DNA of 64,000 bases. Source: Aquatica leii (taxonomy: Eukaryota; Arthropoda; Insecta; Coleoptera; Lampyridae). Positions within the stretch are counted from its first letter, which is position 1. The number at the start of each line of letters is the position of its first letter. The notes beneath the pieces were generated by a model that worked only from the letters and a program-made list of their open reading frames with translations, was not told the origin of the DNA and did not search any database. The stretch is from assembly GCA_035610365.1 (NCBI GenBank), contig CM069436.1, positions 88,041,912-88,105,911 on the forward strand, read 5' to 3'. Below, piece by piece: positions 12,461 to 24,594 of this stretch. Position numbers and translations under genes: made by a program.

Positions 12461-12775
12461 CATTTTTGGGTTGGTAAAACTGATGAATTTTAAATCGCCC
12501 TCAAAAAATAAAAACTTTTATTGGTTGTCAACAACGACCTCTCTGATTGATGGGTCATAATGAACTCCAGTGATTTGTCAAATCGGGTTGGTAGCAAATA
12601 TGGACAAAAATATTTGGTTGTTATCATGAGGTTATTGTTGCTACCAACCCGATTTGACAAATCACTGGAATTCATTATGACCCATCAATCAGAGAGGTCG
12701 TTGTTGACAACCAATAAAAGTTTTTATTTTTTGAGGGCGATTTAAAATTCATCAGTTTTACCAACCCAAAAATGT
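12460..12775. repeat. Near-perfect inverted repeat (hairpin), ~140-bp arms
   Basis: The left arm (about 12460-12599) and right arm (about 12638-12775) are reverse complements with only one or two mismatches. They are separated by a loop of about 38 bp. The left arm is the natural sequence just after the transposase stop, so the right arm arose by local inverted duplication. A transcript reading through would form a very stable double-stranded stem. Any open frame inside is mirrored on the other strand and is not a gene. Confidence 0.9.
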
Positions 12776-13270
12776 ATGGAGTGTATTCAACAACAGAGGT
12801 CTCATTAATAATTAAATATTATAAATTTTGTTTTCGCTTCTTTTGACTTGCTTATTACTGTTTATTTTATGTTTTTGGTATTTTTTTATTGTTTATCTTG
12901 GAATAAAACCGTACTTATCTGGTCACATCAAATAAATTTTTTTTTGTGAAAAACTTTATTTGACTTTAAGTTACACGGTATGTTGACAGCTTTTACCCAC
13001 GTAACCACAACGGCTTTATATAAATATGTTAGCTATTTGCTTGCGTTTGCTGCGCCCACCACGTTGAAAAATATACTTCTGCTTTTTTATTTATTTATGA
13101 GTTATTGTTACATTTGAGAGTTTTTGTACGAGTAATTACGAGTGTTGGTTAATGTTGGGGGGGGGGGTGGAGAGTACTACCCGCAAAAATATTTTAGAAT
13201 TTTTAGGGGGCCGCAAATATACTTTTGACTTTTAAGGGGGCCGCGACCAATAAAAGGTTAAGAACCGCTG

Positions 13271-13278
13271 ACATAGGG
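13271..13278. repeat. 8-bp target-site duplication, right (ACATAGGG)
   Basis: Matches 11060-11067 exactly and marks the right boundary of the hAT insertion. Confidence 0.9.
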
Positions 13279-13279
13279 G

Positions 13280-14950
13280 ATTGTACCTCATGATACTATT
13301 TTGTAAGTTTTATATTTTAAAAATTATCTATTAATTTATCTTATTGTTGTTACTATGTTGTTGACTTACGAGTTTAATAAATTACAGTGACCTCACGAAG
13401 TATTTGCTGGTAGTACGAAACGTTGCCACAAAATGGTTTTCATTGCTCCTTCTAAGCGAAGAAGTCGAATTTCGTTATTGTAATACACAAAGAAGGATAA
13501 AGAATTTTTACCAAGTATTTCATAATTTATGTTGGTGTTGATCGTGGATAGAAACGACTAGACATATGCATGCTATCACCAGTGATTTATCTTTTGTAAT
13601 TAACTGTTAAAGTTATCACGTGTGCTTCTGACTGCGTAATCCCTTTACATTCGTATCGATTCGATTCTTTTTCTTTACATTCTGCAAATTACATTCACCA
13701 ACTAACTAACAACTATGTGCGTTATTGTATTTTTTACTTGCGCGCAATTATTTATAGTGTACTTTGTTACCTGATTGTTTTTTATTCTTTGATGTTGTCA
13801 TTGCAATAAATAGACTGATTGTTAGACTTGTGCTCTTTGATTTAATTTAATTTTTTTAATTTAAGTGTAGTAAGATGAAAACAAGCACCTGGAGTTATTT
13901 TTCGCAAAGACCAGGTTAAATCTCATTAGTGTTTTTCCTGCAAAATTCTGAGCTACCGCTGCTGTCTTTGTTGTGGTTATGTGATTGGTAAGTAATGGTA
14001 CTTCAGTCTAGGTCAGGTTTGCGTTCTACTGTGTTATCAAAAGTACAATTATCTTAATTTTTCAGATGATTAAATTTAAACTTGTCGTTTCTTTAATTAT
14101 ACTTTCCCAATTTTTTTTCAAGGATGTTCATCCCTATACACTGGATAGTTAACTAATTAATTAAAAGTAAAGCCAAAACCGATCATTTGCTTGGTAGACC
14201 AAATATTGTTATGTGATTGGTTAACCACATTACAACGACATATAGTAAATGATTGTCATCTTGTAGACATGGCATAAACTACTATTCAAGAAAACTATGT
14301 GTATGCATTCAATTCATTTCCTTAATAATAGTTTGTAAGGTACTCAAAAGATGATAGTCATTATGAGATGTCGTTACCACAATCACATTTTTAAAGTTAT
14401 TAAGGTTCATCACAGCTTCCAAAAACTCAGACATTATTTTTGAAAAGTATTGAATTTTTTTAAAATAATTTAACGTTGCTATGGTCTATCGTGTTTATTT
14501 GTGTTTAGGATGTATTTCACTACTGCAGATTTTTCATTATCAATGAAGTTTTTCTAAAAACTCTTACGCAATATAACGCATTTATTGTGATTAATAGATA
14601 TGTGTAAATTATGAAACACCTTTACATTGATTTTAACTGAGATATAGTTCGTGGTCGGATGTCATTTGAAATGATTTAATTCCATTTCTTAGTAGAAAAA
14701 CTTATATTATACTTAAACTTAATAAATGCTTTCCAATTTTATTATAAACTTAATCCTAATAATATTCAAGTTTGCGTTTATTAATTTAAAATAGTTGTAA
14801 TATTAATTACTTACTGATTAGATATGCTATTTCAAAAATTCTTTATCTGCAACTACTCTAAAATCATACACTTTCGTTCTATATAAGCATAAATACTCTA
14901 TTAATTCGTTGCTTTATTGGCACATAATTTTCTAAACGCCAATAAAACAA
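13280..14950. other. Intergenic, with one imperfect palindrome
   Basis: No coding domain seen. The blocks at about 14210-14262 and 14353-14389 are imperfect inverted copies of each other (TGTGATTG...CGACAT...GTCATCTT), suggesting an eroded MITE. The rest is AT-rich background. Confidence 0.4.
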
Positions 14951-14955
14951 ATTTA

Positions 14956-15095
14956 CCCAAACAACACATTGGTACAAAAAACGTCTAAATGTCCGTCTAA
15001 TAAACGTTAATAACGCGTTTAAAAACGTTTTTATGTCTAATAAACATCTATTAGGCGGACATTTAGACGTTTTTTGTACCAATGTGTTGTTTGGG
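14956..15095. mobile_element. Palindromic MITE with TA duplications
   Basis: About 140 bp with inverted ends starting CCCAAACAACACATTGGTAC that pair for roughly 45-50 bp. The middle (CTAATAAACGTT versus AACATCTATTAGG) continues the pairing imperfectly. It is flanked by TA on both sides (14954-14955 and 15096-15097), the duplication made by Tc1/mariner-type transposases. Non-coding. Confidence 0.85.
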
Positions 15096-15484
15096 TACAT
15101 ATATTAATAAATTGCACCCGTTAGGTTTTATTCAGTACGTGAAATCTTAATCTGCTTAAATAGCATCTGCTTTATAAAGCTTAGAGTTATTAATTAAAAT
15201 GTGTGACCAATAAGACCAAAGTAAATCTATTCAAAACCTACATCCACATTTCGTTACTGTGGTTGTGCCAGTTTTTGTTAAATTATATGATTAAGATTTG
15301 TGATGCTTGTGATAATAACTTTCTTTTTCTCATAGATAATTACAGAAACCGTTTCTACTACTTGAAACCTCTTGAATGAAATCTAGCTGTTGAACATTCA
15401 TTTAACTTTTTAACGGAAACTTAATTAATCAGTAAATTTGTGCTTTTTATGAAGTGCTCAAATACCATACCTTTTCGAGTTTAA

Positions 15485-15925
15485 TTAATTAATAGTAGTT
15501 TACGTAACAAGAGTCGAAAGTAAGAAATAGCATAACGAACGTTAATGCGGCGCGAGGCCGCACGGCCGAGCGTTGCATGTGAGTGAGTTCGGCTATGTTT
15601 CTTTCGACGAAAGTAATGTACATTATTTTTTGTGTTGCTTTTATAAAATTACCTTTTTTTTTGAAAAAATAAAAAAAAACGAACAGAAATATAATGTTGG
15701 TACTACATTTATTACTAGATCTGTCTAATTTGACATTAACTTTAAGATCGTTTTTCTTCAATTTTAACTGAATTTCAAGATTTTTAAAATGATTTTTCCA
15801 CCTGTCGCATACTCGTTCTAATATATTAATTGACTTTAAACACTTACTTTTATGTGGATTCCTAGTTTTCATTTTGCCACCCTAGAGCTTTTTTCGTTCA
15901 TTACGTAACTACACTAACGAACGAA
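15485..15925. repeat. Possible MITE containing a GC-rich dispersed block
   Basis: The left end near 15497 (gtttacgtaacaagagtc) and right end near 15915 (reverse of cgttcattacgtaactac) are similar inverted sequences. The block at about 15500-15560, rich in C/G (taatgcggcgcgaggc), recurs in reverse orientation at about 41970-42030. The 127-codon minus-strand frame across it has no recognisable domain. Element class not assigned. Confidence 0.35.
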
Positions 15926-16084
15926 TATTGACGTTTGCGATGTTGGCAGCACAAAAAATTAATTTTGTTATTGTTTACACATACAATGGGTTATCTAAAG
16001 AAAAAAAATTGTTTTCAGTACCCAGGTAGAACTTCGGTTAGTCTTTAGACAAATGTCTAGTGTTGGGCACGTTACGTTGAATTT

Positions 16085-16690
16085 TATTTTTATCCTTAAA
16101 ATGGAAAAATACACTTACGCCATGTGATGTTTTAAGAATTTAAACAAAGAAATAGTGCTGCAACTACGAGTAAAAATATACAGTATGTATAGTGAAGAAG
16201 TGATAACCAATAGGGCAGTAAGAAATTGGTTTGTCAAATACCGTTCTGAAGATGTGACCTTAAAAGGCGAACCATGCGAAGGTATTTTGAAGTCAATATT
16301 AGAACAAAATCCACATCAAATAACGAGAGAGTTATGAGAGAAGCTCAATACATCACAATCAACTGTTTGCCGCCACCTAGAGAAATTAGAAAAAGTCAGA
16401 AATCTGAGTAAAGGCAATAAAGCGGATAGGACGTCGATTGCCACATATTTTTGAAGAAGATTATAACCGGTTATGAAAAATAGATCACTTATGAAAACAT
16501 CGTCCCTAAAAGATACTGGCTTGATAAAAATCAATCTCCTCTAAAGCAAACATTTACGATAAGAAAAATTTCTTAAACTGTTTTACCTTATCCTCCATGG
16601 TTTCCTAACCTTGTTCCAGCAGATTACCAAAACATATGTTATTGAAAAATAAATGTATGAAAAAAACAGAAGTTATTTATGACTCAACTA
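16085..16690 (+). pseudogene. mariner-family transposase remnant
   Basis: The helix-turn-helix end of a mariner-like transposase is readable in one 60-codon piece (16155-16337), including SEEVITNRAVRNWFVKYRS, followed by EQNPHQITREL. After a stop it continues as STVCRHLEKLEKVRNLSKG, like the ..TSQSTVCRHL..LGKV.K.. region of the family. Further on, pieces resembling ITYENIVPK and YPPWFPNLVPADY match the DDE region (family form HPPYSPDLAPSDY), with everything between deleted. It is dead through stops and large internal deletions. Ends were not found. Confidence 0.75.
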
Positions 16691-16699
16691 TCGGTACTT

Positions 16700-17970
16700 A
16701 TAACAAAAAACAATTTTTAAAATGTTTGTCAGTCTGTCTGTTTGTTTCGGTTAATCTCCCAAACGCTTACATCGTTTTCGACGAGACTTTCACTGGTAGA
16801 TAGCTGATATAAGGAGTAACTTAAGCTACTTTTATTTTTTTTTTTAATCAAAACCTATAAAATATTGATCAAAATCCATTTCAAATAAAACAGTATATAT
16901 CTAATGTTATATTATAAAAAAGTAAAGTTTATATGTATGAGGTAATCTCTAAAGCTACTCATTTAGATTCAAAAATTATTTCACCAATATTTATAATAGA
17001 TTTTTAGAATAAACATAGTAGTTTAGATTTTGCAATCGCGTTTTTCAAAAAAAAATAAAACACACTTTGGTGGAACGGGTGGCGAGAAAGACGAGAGGTA
17101 AAGTGCGTTCGTCGACGAGATAGCTGAATACGCACGTGTCCGGAATAGTGTTAGCGTTGACAAAGTGGGGAAAGCAGGATGATCTGTAACAGTGGCGCTG
17201 TCAAAAGTAATAGAAATTAAATATGCAACTAGCGTCATACTTTTCATTAGTTAGAGAAAAACATGCTTTACAACGGTTAGGTAAATCATTTGCTGCTGAA
17301 ACATCTATCCAAACTGAAGTGGTCTACGTAAACAGTGCTGCGAGCAGAGTTAGTTTATGATGATGCAAACTAACCGTTTAATTGAATTTGAATTGCATTA
17401 ATTGAAATTGAAACAAAAGTTGTGTTTATTCTCTAACGACGAAACTGAAAACTTGTACAAAAAAATCCCAAATAAACACTGCATTAAAAATAACATATAA
17501 AAAAGAATTATTTTAAAATAAGAAGATTTATTAAAGTCAAAGTAGTGTCAAAACAATGACTTAAATTAATTTTAAAATAAAGTCTTTTAAGTAAAATGTA
17601 TGGGTAGTAAACTCAAAACTTCGTGATTTCAACATCAATAGATCTAATAAGATACAAACTAAATTAATGTCACGACAGTATCTATAAAAAAATTCAAAAA
17701 ACTAACTATAGCAAAAAACCTTTTAGAAAAATAATATCAGAAATTAGAAATTACATAAAAAAAAGCGAGACAAAAAAAATAAATCGGATTTTAGAAAATT
17801 ACAACCAGATATTTATTTGATGAATAATAACTTCGTTTTAAAATTAATTAATCACTAAATTTTGTTGAAACAATATTACAAAATTACAATCAATTATTTC
17901 TAATGGACAATCGTTTGCCAAATGTTTTATTTCAATAAATTTCATATAAATTTTTTTTCATCATATGTTA
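16700..17970. other. Intergenic; small GC-rich island near 17.06-17.22 kb
   Basis: Mostly AT-rich. About 17060-17220 is noticeably richer in G and C and opens a 74-codon minus-strand frame without recognisable motif. It could be an exon, a 5' UTR or part of an old repeat, and I cannot decide. Confidence 0.3.
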
Positions 17971-17971
17971 T

Positions 17972-18183
17972 TTACATAAATAATCTCACTTAAAATACTC
18001 AGTTTCAATTAAAATTGAAACAATTTTACATTTAAAAAAACATTTAACCTACATGCTATAAGTTTCATCACAATCTAAAATAGGTTAGCAACGATTTTTA
18101 AAATTTTTAGATGATTTCATATGGAATGACTCAATAACAATTAATTATGCATCATTAAAACCTAAATTTTCATTATCTGTGAT
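17972..18183. repeat. Direct repeat, copy 1 (~210 bp)
   Basis: Aligns with 19040-19250 in the same orientation, with roughly 85-90% identity by eye (for example the shared block GATGATTTCATATGGAATGA). The 860 bp between the copies holds no gene. It could be two LTR remnants or two copies of a dispersed repeat. Confidence 0.7.
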
Positions 18184-19039
18184 TATATCTTCTGTAGATC
18201 TCTACGCAACACTTAGTCTTATTATTTATAAAGTGTGTTTGTTAAATATTACATATTTATTGTTTTCAGTTGCGGTACTGATCTAAACAAATATTTTAAC
18301 CTCAATAATATCCCAAATTAGTTTATTAATTTTAGGTATCAAGGTCTATTCTAATTCTATATATAATCCTAGGTTCGAATCCTGCCTGCAACGTTTTTTT
18401 TTTAAATTCATATCTGCCTGCGAAGATTTTTTTGACTTGTTTATACCGTGTGCGCCGGAAATTTTGAAGCATACAGATGAACATAGGGAATTTGAAGATT
18501 TCGATTTATATGTCCCCAAAGTGCTTTTAAAATATTTCCAGTATCAGAACATATGACAATGTGTACCAGAGACCGTTTTGCGTAATACTTTTCAAAATTT
18601 AATAACAAATATCAAAAATATTTTCAAAAATGTATCGCGTGGTAAAAAACACACTTTAAAATACGGATGTAAAGAATAATGTGTAGGGAACTTTGGTGTA
18701 AAGACATCAATCGCACGACTGCGGTAATATCACCCCAATGCGATTTATGTTTTTTTTTAAATTATATTATTTTGAATTAACGACGAATAATTTTTTTCAG
18801 TAAAGAGATATAATTAAACGTGTTAAATGTTTTTATTAAAGTCATAATGGATTTAATCGGCAATATAAATTAAATTAATTTGACAATTGTAAAACTAATG
18901 TAACTAAAAACAATATATAAGGGAACTGATAATTGGCGCAAGTTCATTTAGCTACAGCATTTGCTCGTAGGAAAACCACCATAAAAACTCTAGACGTAGC
19001 TTAAGTGTAATTACACTTAACGGCGATATTAGGGGTTAT
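18184..19039. other. Spacer between direct repeats; no gene
   Basis: Contains an isolated tRNA-like T-arm motif (GGTTCGAATCC at about 18372) followed by a T run, but no matching tRNA body. Otherwise AT-rich with no open frame. Confidence 0.4.
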
Positions 19040-19250
19040 CTACATAAATAATCTCACTTAAAATTCATAGTTTCAATAAAAATAGAAAAAAATTTCCATT
19101 TAAAAAACGTTTAACCTACTTGCTATAAGTTTGATCACGATCTAAAATAGGTCAGCAACGATTTTTTAAATTTTTAGATGATTTCATATGGAATGAATCA
19201 ATAACAATTGATTATGCATCATTAAAACCTAAATTGTCATTATCTGTGAT
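19040..19250. repeat. Direct repeat, copy 2 (~210 bp)
   Basis: Second copy of 17972-18183, same orientation. Confidence 0.7.
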
Positions 19251-21382
19251 GTCTGTAACAAAATTAACAAACAAAAAAAATCTATTTATACCCAATAACC
19301 AAGATTGGTTAGAGACGAAGTTTGTCGTTAATTTTGATAATACGGAAGATCTAAACCAGAAGTATCTACACTTTCAGACTCAAAAAGAAATAGACCTTGA
19401 AAGTCTATGAGTCTTCCGAGATAACAAAGAATAGAAAAGCTACAAAATTAAAACGAGATTCTGGACTAGATTCAATTAGTTTCTCATACGCGCAAGCATT
19501 AAGGTCGGTTGGTGAAACAAAACATGCAAAGATTATTCAAAGTTAAAATTTTTATCACAGGAATTAAAAGATAACTTACTGACTTGGCTTGTTAACGATG
19601 GTACAAATGTATTAAATTTTTCAAAAGATGTAGATATACATAGATTTAAACGTATTTAGGGACAAATATCAACTAATAAAGAATATCTTAGATGAAATGT
19701 GTACAATACTACCATCGTATAAAAGATTAACTAAGGCCAAAACGGAATGTTATTCTGATGGAATAACTGTTACGAATTTAAAAGCAACTGTTACAATTCA
19801 AGATCTAAATCACACAGTAAAAGGAATTCTTAAAATTGTCTAAGTCGATATATCGGATGTCATACAAATGATATTATAAGTAAAATAGAGGTGTGATAGA
19901 TAATCGGGACAGACAGAGTATACACAAATTTTATCTGGAAAAAGTGAATTTTCAGACACAAATCTATTTTTACAAGTCTATTGTAAGAATGCATAAAACT
20001 ATTGTAGAATTGTCAAAAACTACAATTACACACACATTTTTTAATTCTTTGAAATATAGTAAACTGTCGGAACTTTTCAAAAAAAAATTTCTAAAGCGTA
20101 GACATTTAAATTTTTTTACTGGTAAAGTAAAACCCCACAACAATTAAAATTTTTTTGTTTGATGCAAATAAATAAAATTTTTCGCGCTATACCCAAACAA
20201 TTAAAAATTTAAAAAAACCGAAACAAAAATCAGTCGGCTGTTAATTACCGTGTTATAGCGTTAATTAACACTTTCAAATACACAAAGAACAGAGCAAACA
20301 CTAACTTTATTTAGAGTGAATCTTTTAATGGGTTTAACTAAGCAAATTATTTTAATACTACTAACATTATTTCTGCATTTGCAAAGTTTAAAGATAAACA
20401 ATTATTGTTTCTTGTTGACCGCGTTCAGTAATAGCTTTTTAAATACGTAATGTTATAAAATTAAATCCTTGAAAAAGTGACTAAACTTCATTTAAAGTTG
20501 ACGGAAATATAACGAATCGCATAAGAAAGAAACCGGATATACACGTAATGCTTGGGGCTTGTAAATGAACTTTAAGATTTACGTACATAAATATACCAAG
20601 ATTATAGAAGAAATGTGGTTTCAAACAAAGACGCCACCAAATTAAAGACTAGTTATTATTAATTTGAATATAACTTTTAGAAAACATGATCGAGCTCGTT
20701 TCAAAATACAAAAATTTCACTAAATATAAACAAAACTATTAACAAATTATTTTAAAAATACATTTTAGTTTGTTTATTGAAACCCAAAACTTCTAATATA
20801 CTAAAACAAGTTATGTGCGTTTATTTCGTTCAAGATTGTAAGATGTTTATAATTGTCTAGTATTTTTATTATATTACAATTTAACTTAATTCTGTGCGTA
20901 TCTTTCAAATAAATCTTGTTTCACATTACACATTTACACAAACATTGTAATAAGTTTGAGATGGTTTGAGCTAATTATCACAAGTATTAGAAGTGGGTTG
21001 CTATTTAACAGTCAGCTATTTTTACTGCTATTTTCTGTTAACAATAGTACACTGTTATTTTGTTTAATATAAATGTGCTGCTTATTATTCCGGATAACAA
21101 ATTGAGGTTGCTCAGCAAATAATAATGTCAGTACATATTTATTATTTTTTTTTTAGTTATTTATTTATTTCTTGTACATATAGCATTAGCCCCACCCAAC
21201 GTAGAATAAATTGATGCTAATGTTAATGTTACATACTTAATACCTACAAGTACAACCAATTCAAAGTGGGCGTAAAGCTAAAGTTGGCCACTGTTTAAAA
21301 TTCCACAGTTTTTCAGCTGATACAACAATGGAATCAGACATGATTTTGGTTCTATGTCGAAGACAAATCCGGGTTTGAGTTC
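19251..21382. other. Intergenic, no supported gene
   Basis: Parts of 19.3-19.9 kb look faintly protein-like (lysine/leucine-rich pieces broken by many stops), as in old transposon coding sequence, but no motif identifies a family. An 84-codon plus-strand frame at 19893-20147 has no recognisable domain. Confidence 0.35.
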
Positions 21383-21390
21383 GTTTAGAT

Positions 21391-22029
21391 CTGTGATTTC
21401 CAAAGTGGTCCCTACGGACCCCAAAGGATCCTTGGAATCATTCAGGCTGTACAAACAAAAGAGGAGAATGTTTTAATTTTCCAAACTTTTCAAAATTGCA
21501 AAACAGAGATAAAGATTTGTTTGCTTAATGTCAATACTTAACGGCGCTTCATTCAGACCTTAACTAAAGATTTAAAGACATCTTTCACTTTGACAACTTT
21601 TGGTTACAAAAAGAGATCTCAATTTTATATTCAGCATTATGGGTTATTATACAAAAGCTGTTGATTGTTTTTCCGTCTTCCTATTTGGCATAACTTGGAT
21701 TCACTGCCGTTATAAGCCTCATCACAAAAAAAAACTACTAAAACTAGTACTCGTGGGGATTTGCGGTTGTTACTCACAAGCATTGAGCCGGACATAAATG
21801 CCCTCGTAACATCCCATCAGGTTCATCCAAGTCATTAAAAAAAATTTATTTGTATTTTAAAACAAAAGTTATAATCTTTTACTTACGCCACCTATTTACC
21901 ATTCAAGACATCAAATTTTAATTTATAATTTTTCTATTATGAATTTATGTGGTTCTTTCACTCAGGGGTTCTGGGCGAGTTTTGACTATGAAAAGTGGTC
22001 CGTGAGCCAAAAGAGCTTGGGAACGACTG
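21391..22029 (+). mobile_element. Short hAT element with 8-bp duplications
   Basis: Flanked by perfect 8-bp duplications GTTTAGAT at 21383-21390 and 22030-22037. The ends are diverged inverted repeats (CTGTGATTTCCAAAGTGGTCC on the left; CAGTCGTTCCCAAGC on the right, reverse complement), with a shared inner GGTCC..GGACC motif. At 639 bp it is far too short for a full transposase and retains only the last part of one. Confidence 0.85.
21600..21838 (+). pseudogene. C-terminal tail of a hAT (BED-type) transposase
   Basis: The last 24 codons before the TAA at 21836-21838 read DLRLLLTSIEPDINALVTSH then QVHPSH. This matches the usual end of many BED-type hAT transposases (DLR.ALS.I.P.I..L...KQ.H.SH). 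Upstream pieces are in other frames. It shows that this short element derives from an autonomous hAT by internal deletion. Confidence 0.7.
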
Positions 22030-22149
22030 GTTTAGATAAACTTAACAACATGGTGTTATAAGGTTTAGAAGAAGAACGCGGTATCAGGTTTACACATAAC
22101 GAAAACAAGAGTTGGATGCAACGTTAAGGCGGTGATACATTAAGTCAAC

Positions 22150-22765
22150 ATTAAAAAAGACAAAGTCGTAATAGAGAAAGAACGGGTAGATTAAGAAAAG
22201 AACCAATCAGTGACGAATATACTATAGAGTAAATTTTGACAGCCTACGGAGGAAGTGCAGAGTAAACACTGCGACATAACTGAGAATAATGATCTACCCA
22301 AGAAAGTCGGTTATTACAGATGACCCTTAAATCCTTGACCGTTTTGGAACATGAAACGACCCATGCCTCGACAATAATATTAGCATGGCCGGTTAAACAT
22401 CATCGAGACGAAATAAATATGGGTTGAGACTTAATGGGGTTTAACTTAAGGTCGTTCCGCTGACACCACTCAATTTCCTCAATGTCTTAATTAAAATTTG
22501 ATAACCCAGCCTCAAAGTAGACCTCTCATTAGACTTACTTATTATCGGCAACCACATGGTATCGCCAAGAATTCAATTTGCTAGCTAGATTGTTTATAAA
22601 GAGAGAAAATAATAAAAACGACACAATTCCCTCCTGTGGCACTACAAGCGAATGATCGTAAGGCAGACGATGAAGTAACATACTGGACTTGTTAAGTTCT
22701 ACCAGTAAGATATTTTGCAAAATAAGGAGGACAGTCCACTTATAATCCAAAATCAGTCTGCGTTT
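22150..22765 (-). pseudogene. LINE reverse-transcriptase fragment (Jockey/CR1-like)
   Basis: On the minus strand a 71-codon piece (22750-22535) contains VVPQEGIVSFLLFSLFINNL followed by YHVVADN. This fits the RT palm of non-LTR elements (GVPQGSVLGPLLFSLYINDL...Y.LYADD), with the catalytic YADD reading VADN. Downstream, after stops, are a piece like NDLKLNPIKSQPIFIS and one like VKDLRVICNNRLSWVDH, the thumb region of the same enzyme (family form LGV..D..LSW..H). Both ends are missing and several stops interrupt it. Confidence 0.7.
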
Positions 22766-22989
22766 TATGGAGATTGTATTTATTTAATTTGACCACTGTG
22801 TATGAAAGGATTTTTGCTACAGAAGATTGCTTTCAAAGCATCTCCAGTTTCCTATTCCAAACAACCGTCACATTATATACTAAGTTATTGTTGTTTTTAA
22901 CGCGAGATTATCAAAGTCTCTACAGAAAAAGTATGAAGAATGCAGTTTTTACATTCTATTCTAGCTTCTATTATTGTTAATGAGAGTTA

Positions 22990-24590
22990 ACCAGAGCAAA
23001 AACCTGGCTGGAGAAGCTCCCATATATTTTTTTATATTTCGCGCTTTGCAGATACCATTCAAGCTTATAATAAATCCAACCTCAGTAAGAACCCTTAAAG
23101 ATAATAAAAAATAATCGATCGGCAAAAAATAGTTTATAAGTTTAAAGTCTGATCAAACAAATGAGGTGTCATTTAGGTATGTATTTTCTGCATTTTTTCT
23201 AACTTTAAAAGACATTAATCTTAAAGATTAGCGCACTTTTACGTCTTGTTTTGTTTCGTTAACTTTTAACAATCAATGCAGTTTCAAGTGACAAATTGCC
23301 GTTTTTTTAACAGTCTTTACGACAAGGTAGATTAGATATTTTAACAATAAGAAAGCCTTGAAAGGGTCGATAACCGTAGTCTGTTGATGATCGTGTGAAC
23401 TAACAGTTCACAGTTCATGCCGCCTATAGGGATCAAGGAGGGCCGCAAGATTATATCATACTTGATTGCGCATTGTGTTAAGATTCCAAAGACCTCCTGC
23501 AAGAATCTCTCTAATTAAGAAACTATTTCTTAACAAATCGCACTTAAAAATATTAATGAAAACTATAAACACCTACAAACTTACTACGCCTTTAGCTATA
23601 ATTTCCGCGTAGAACGTGATCGTTATAATGTAAAGTAGTGTTGATAATGTTTATATTGTTTACTATTTAGCAAGTCATTTAAAATTAAAATAATATTCCA
23701 CTGACAAGCTTTTTACAGTTAGAATAATGAGCCTATTTGTGTGGTTTTTTCAAAGAAATTACTTGTGCTCGGACATCGCGTTTAACTCAACGTCTAGTTG
23801 CACCCAAAAAATTCTATTAAATTTGAAAGAAATAAACAAGAAAATAAGATGCCTAAGAGAGCGCTCGATTTCAAAGTAACACGATAGTAGTACAATTGTC
23901 CGAGCATACTTCCATAGAGATTCTCAATATTAAAGTGTCTGCGTTGACTGAAGGAATGTATGTCTGTCAGCACCACGTTCCTTTGTTTGTTGTTGTTGCA
24001 CGTCATCAACGACATCGTTAAATGTAGAAATCGTATTTTAGTAAAACTAATTCTATACAGTTGGCAATAGTTTACGAGATTTTGGAATTTACCTAATTAA
24101 ACAAAACAGCTATCATTAACAACTTATAAACGGTTAACAAAACAAAAATTAACTGACAAAAGATAACTGACATAAAAAATGCATGAAATAAAATGCATTA
24201 ATTCTGAAAAGCCAAAAATAATAATTTAGTTTAGTTAGGTACTATTAAACGACAAAATTTTTATTTACATAAAATTACTTTTTGAAGTTGATGCTATGTA
24301 CTATATTGAGTTAGCATTACGGTTAGTTTGACGTTTGGCAACGCTGGAATACTGCCTGCTACAGGAAACACAAAATTTTTGCGCATTCCGTAAAAAGCGA
24401 TCACGATTACCAGTCTTTGTCGCGTAAACAGGTCTCGCCGCGAATTTCATATTTTTTATCTGTTAGTTACCTATTGTTAAGTTAGTAAAAAAATGTTATT
24501 GTTGCGTATAGTGTAGTTCGTATTTTATGTTGGTATTTAGACACCACAGTGGAGACGTCGAAGTGATTTGTGTATGATATTGCCAAAGTA
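22990..24590. other. Intergenic, no supported gene
   Basis: No domain recognised. About 24320-24480 is less AT-rich and lies just upstream of a Gypsy gag remnant, so it may include what is left of that element's LTR and leader, but no second LTR copy was found to prove it. Confidence 0.3.
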
Positions 24591-24594
24591 AAAA

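Larger units (their letters stand above)
11068..13270 (+). mobile_element. hAT transposon, internally deleted, 2.2 kb
   Basis: The ends are imperfect inverted repeats starting CAGCGATTTTTAACC (left) and CAGCGGTTCTTAACC (right, reverse complement). Each is followed by a G/C-rich ggggccgcggccccc type block, a hallmark of hAT ends. Perfect 8-bp duplications ACATAGGG flank the element at 11060-11067 and 13271-13278. Inside are the C-terminal half of a hAT transposase and a large hairpin. The N-terminal BED finger and first half of the enzyme are absent, so it could only move with enzyme supplied in trans. Confidence 0.9.

Noticed and set aside
12490-12745. Two 61-codon proteins of nearly identical sequence on opposite strands
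   Set aside because: They are the two arms of the hairpin read in each direction, not genes.
15489-15872. 127-codon minus-strand open frame
   Set aside because: Lies across a repeat-like region, has no recognisable domain and its composition follows the base content.
18360-18400. tRNA gene suggested by GGTTCGAATCC followed by a T run
   Set aside because: Only the T-arm/B-box is present; no acceptor stem, D-arm or anticodon arm can be folded upstream. It is chance or a SINE scrap.
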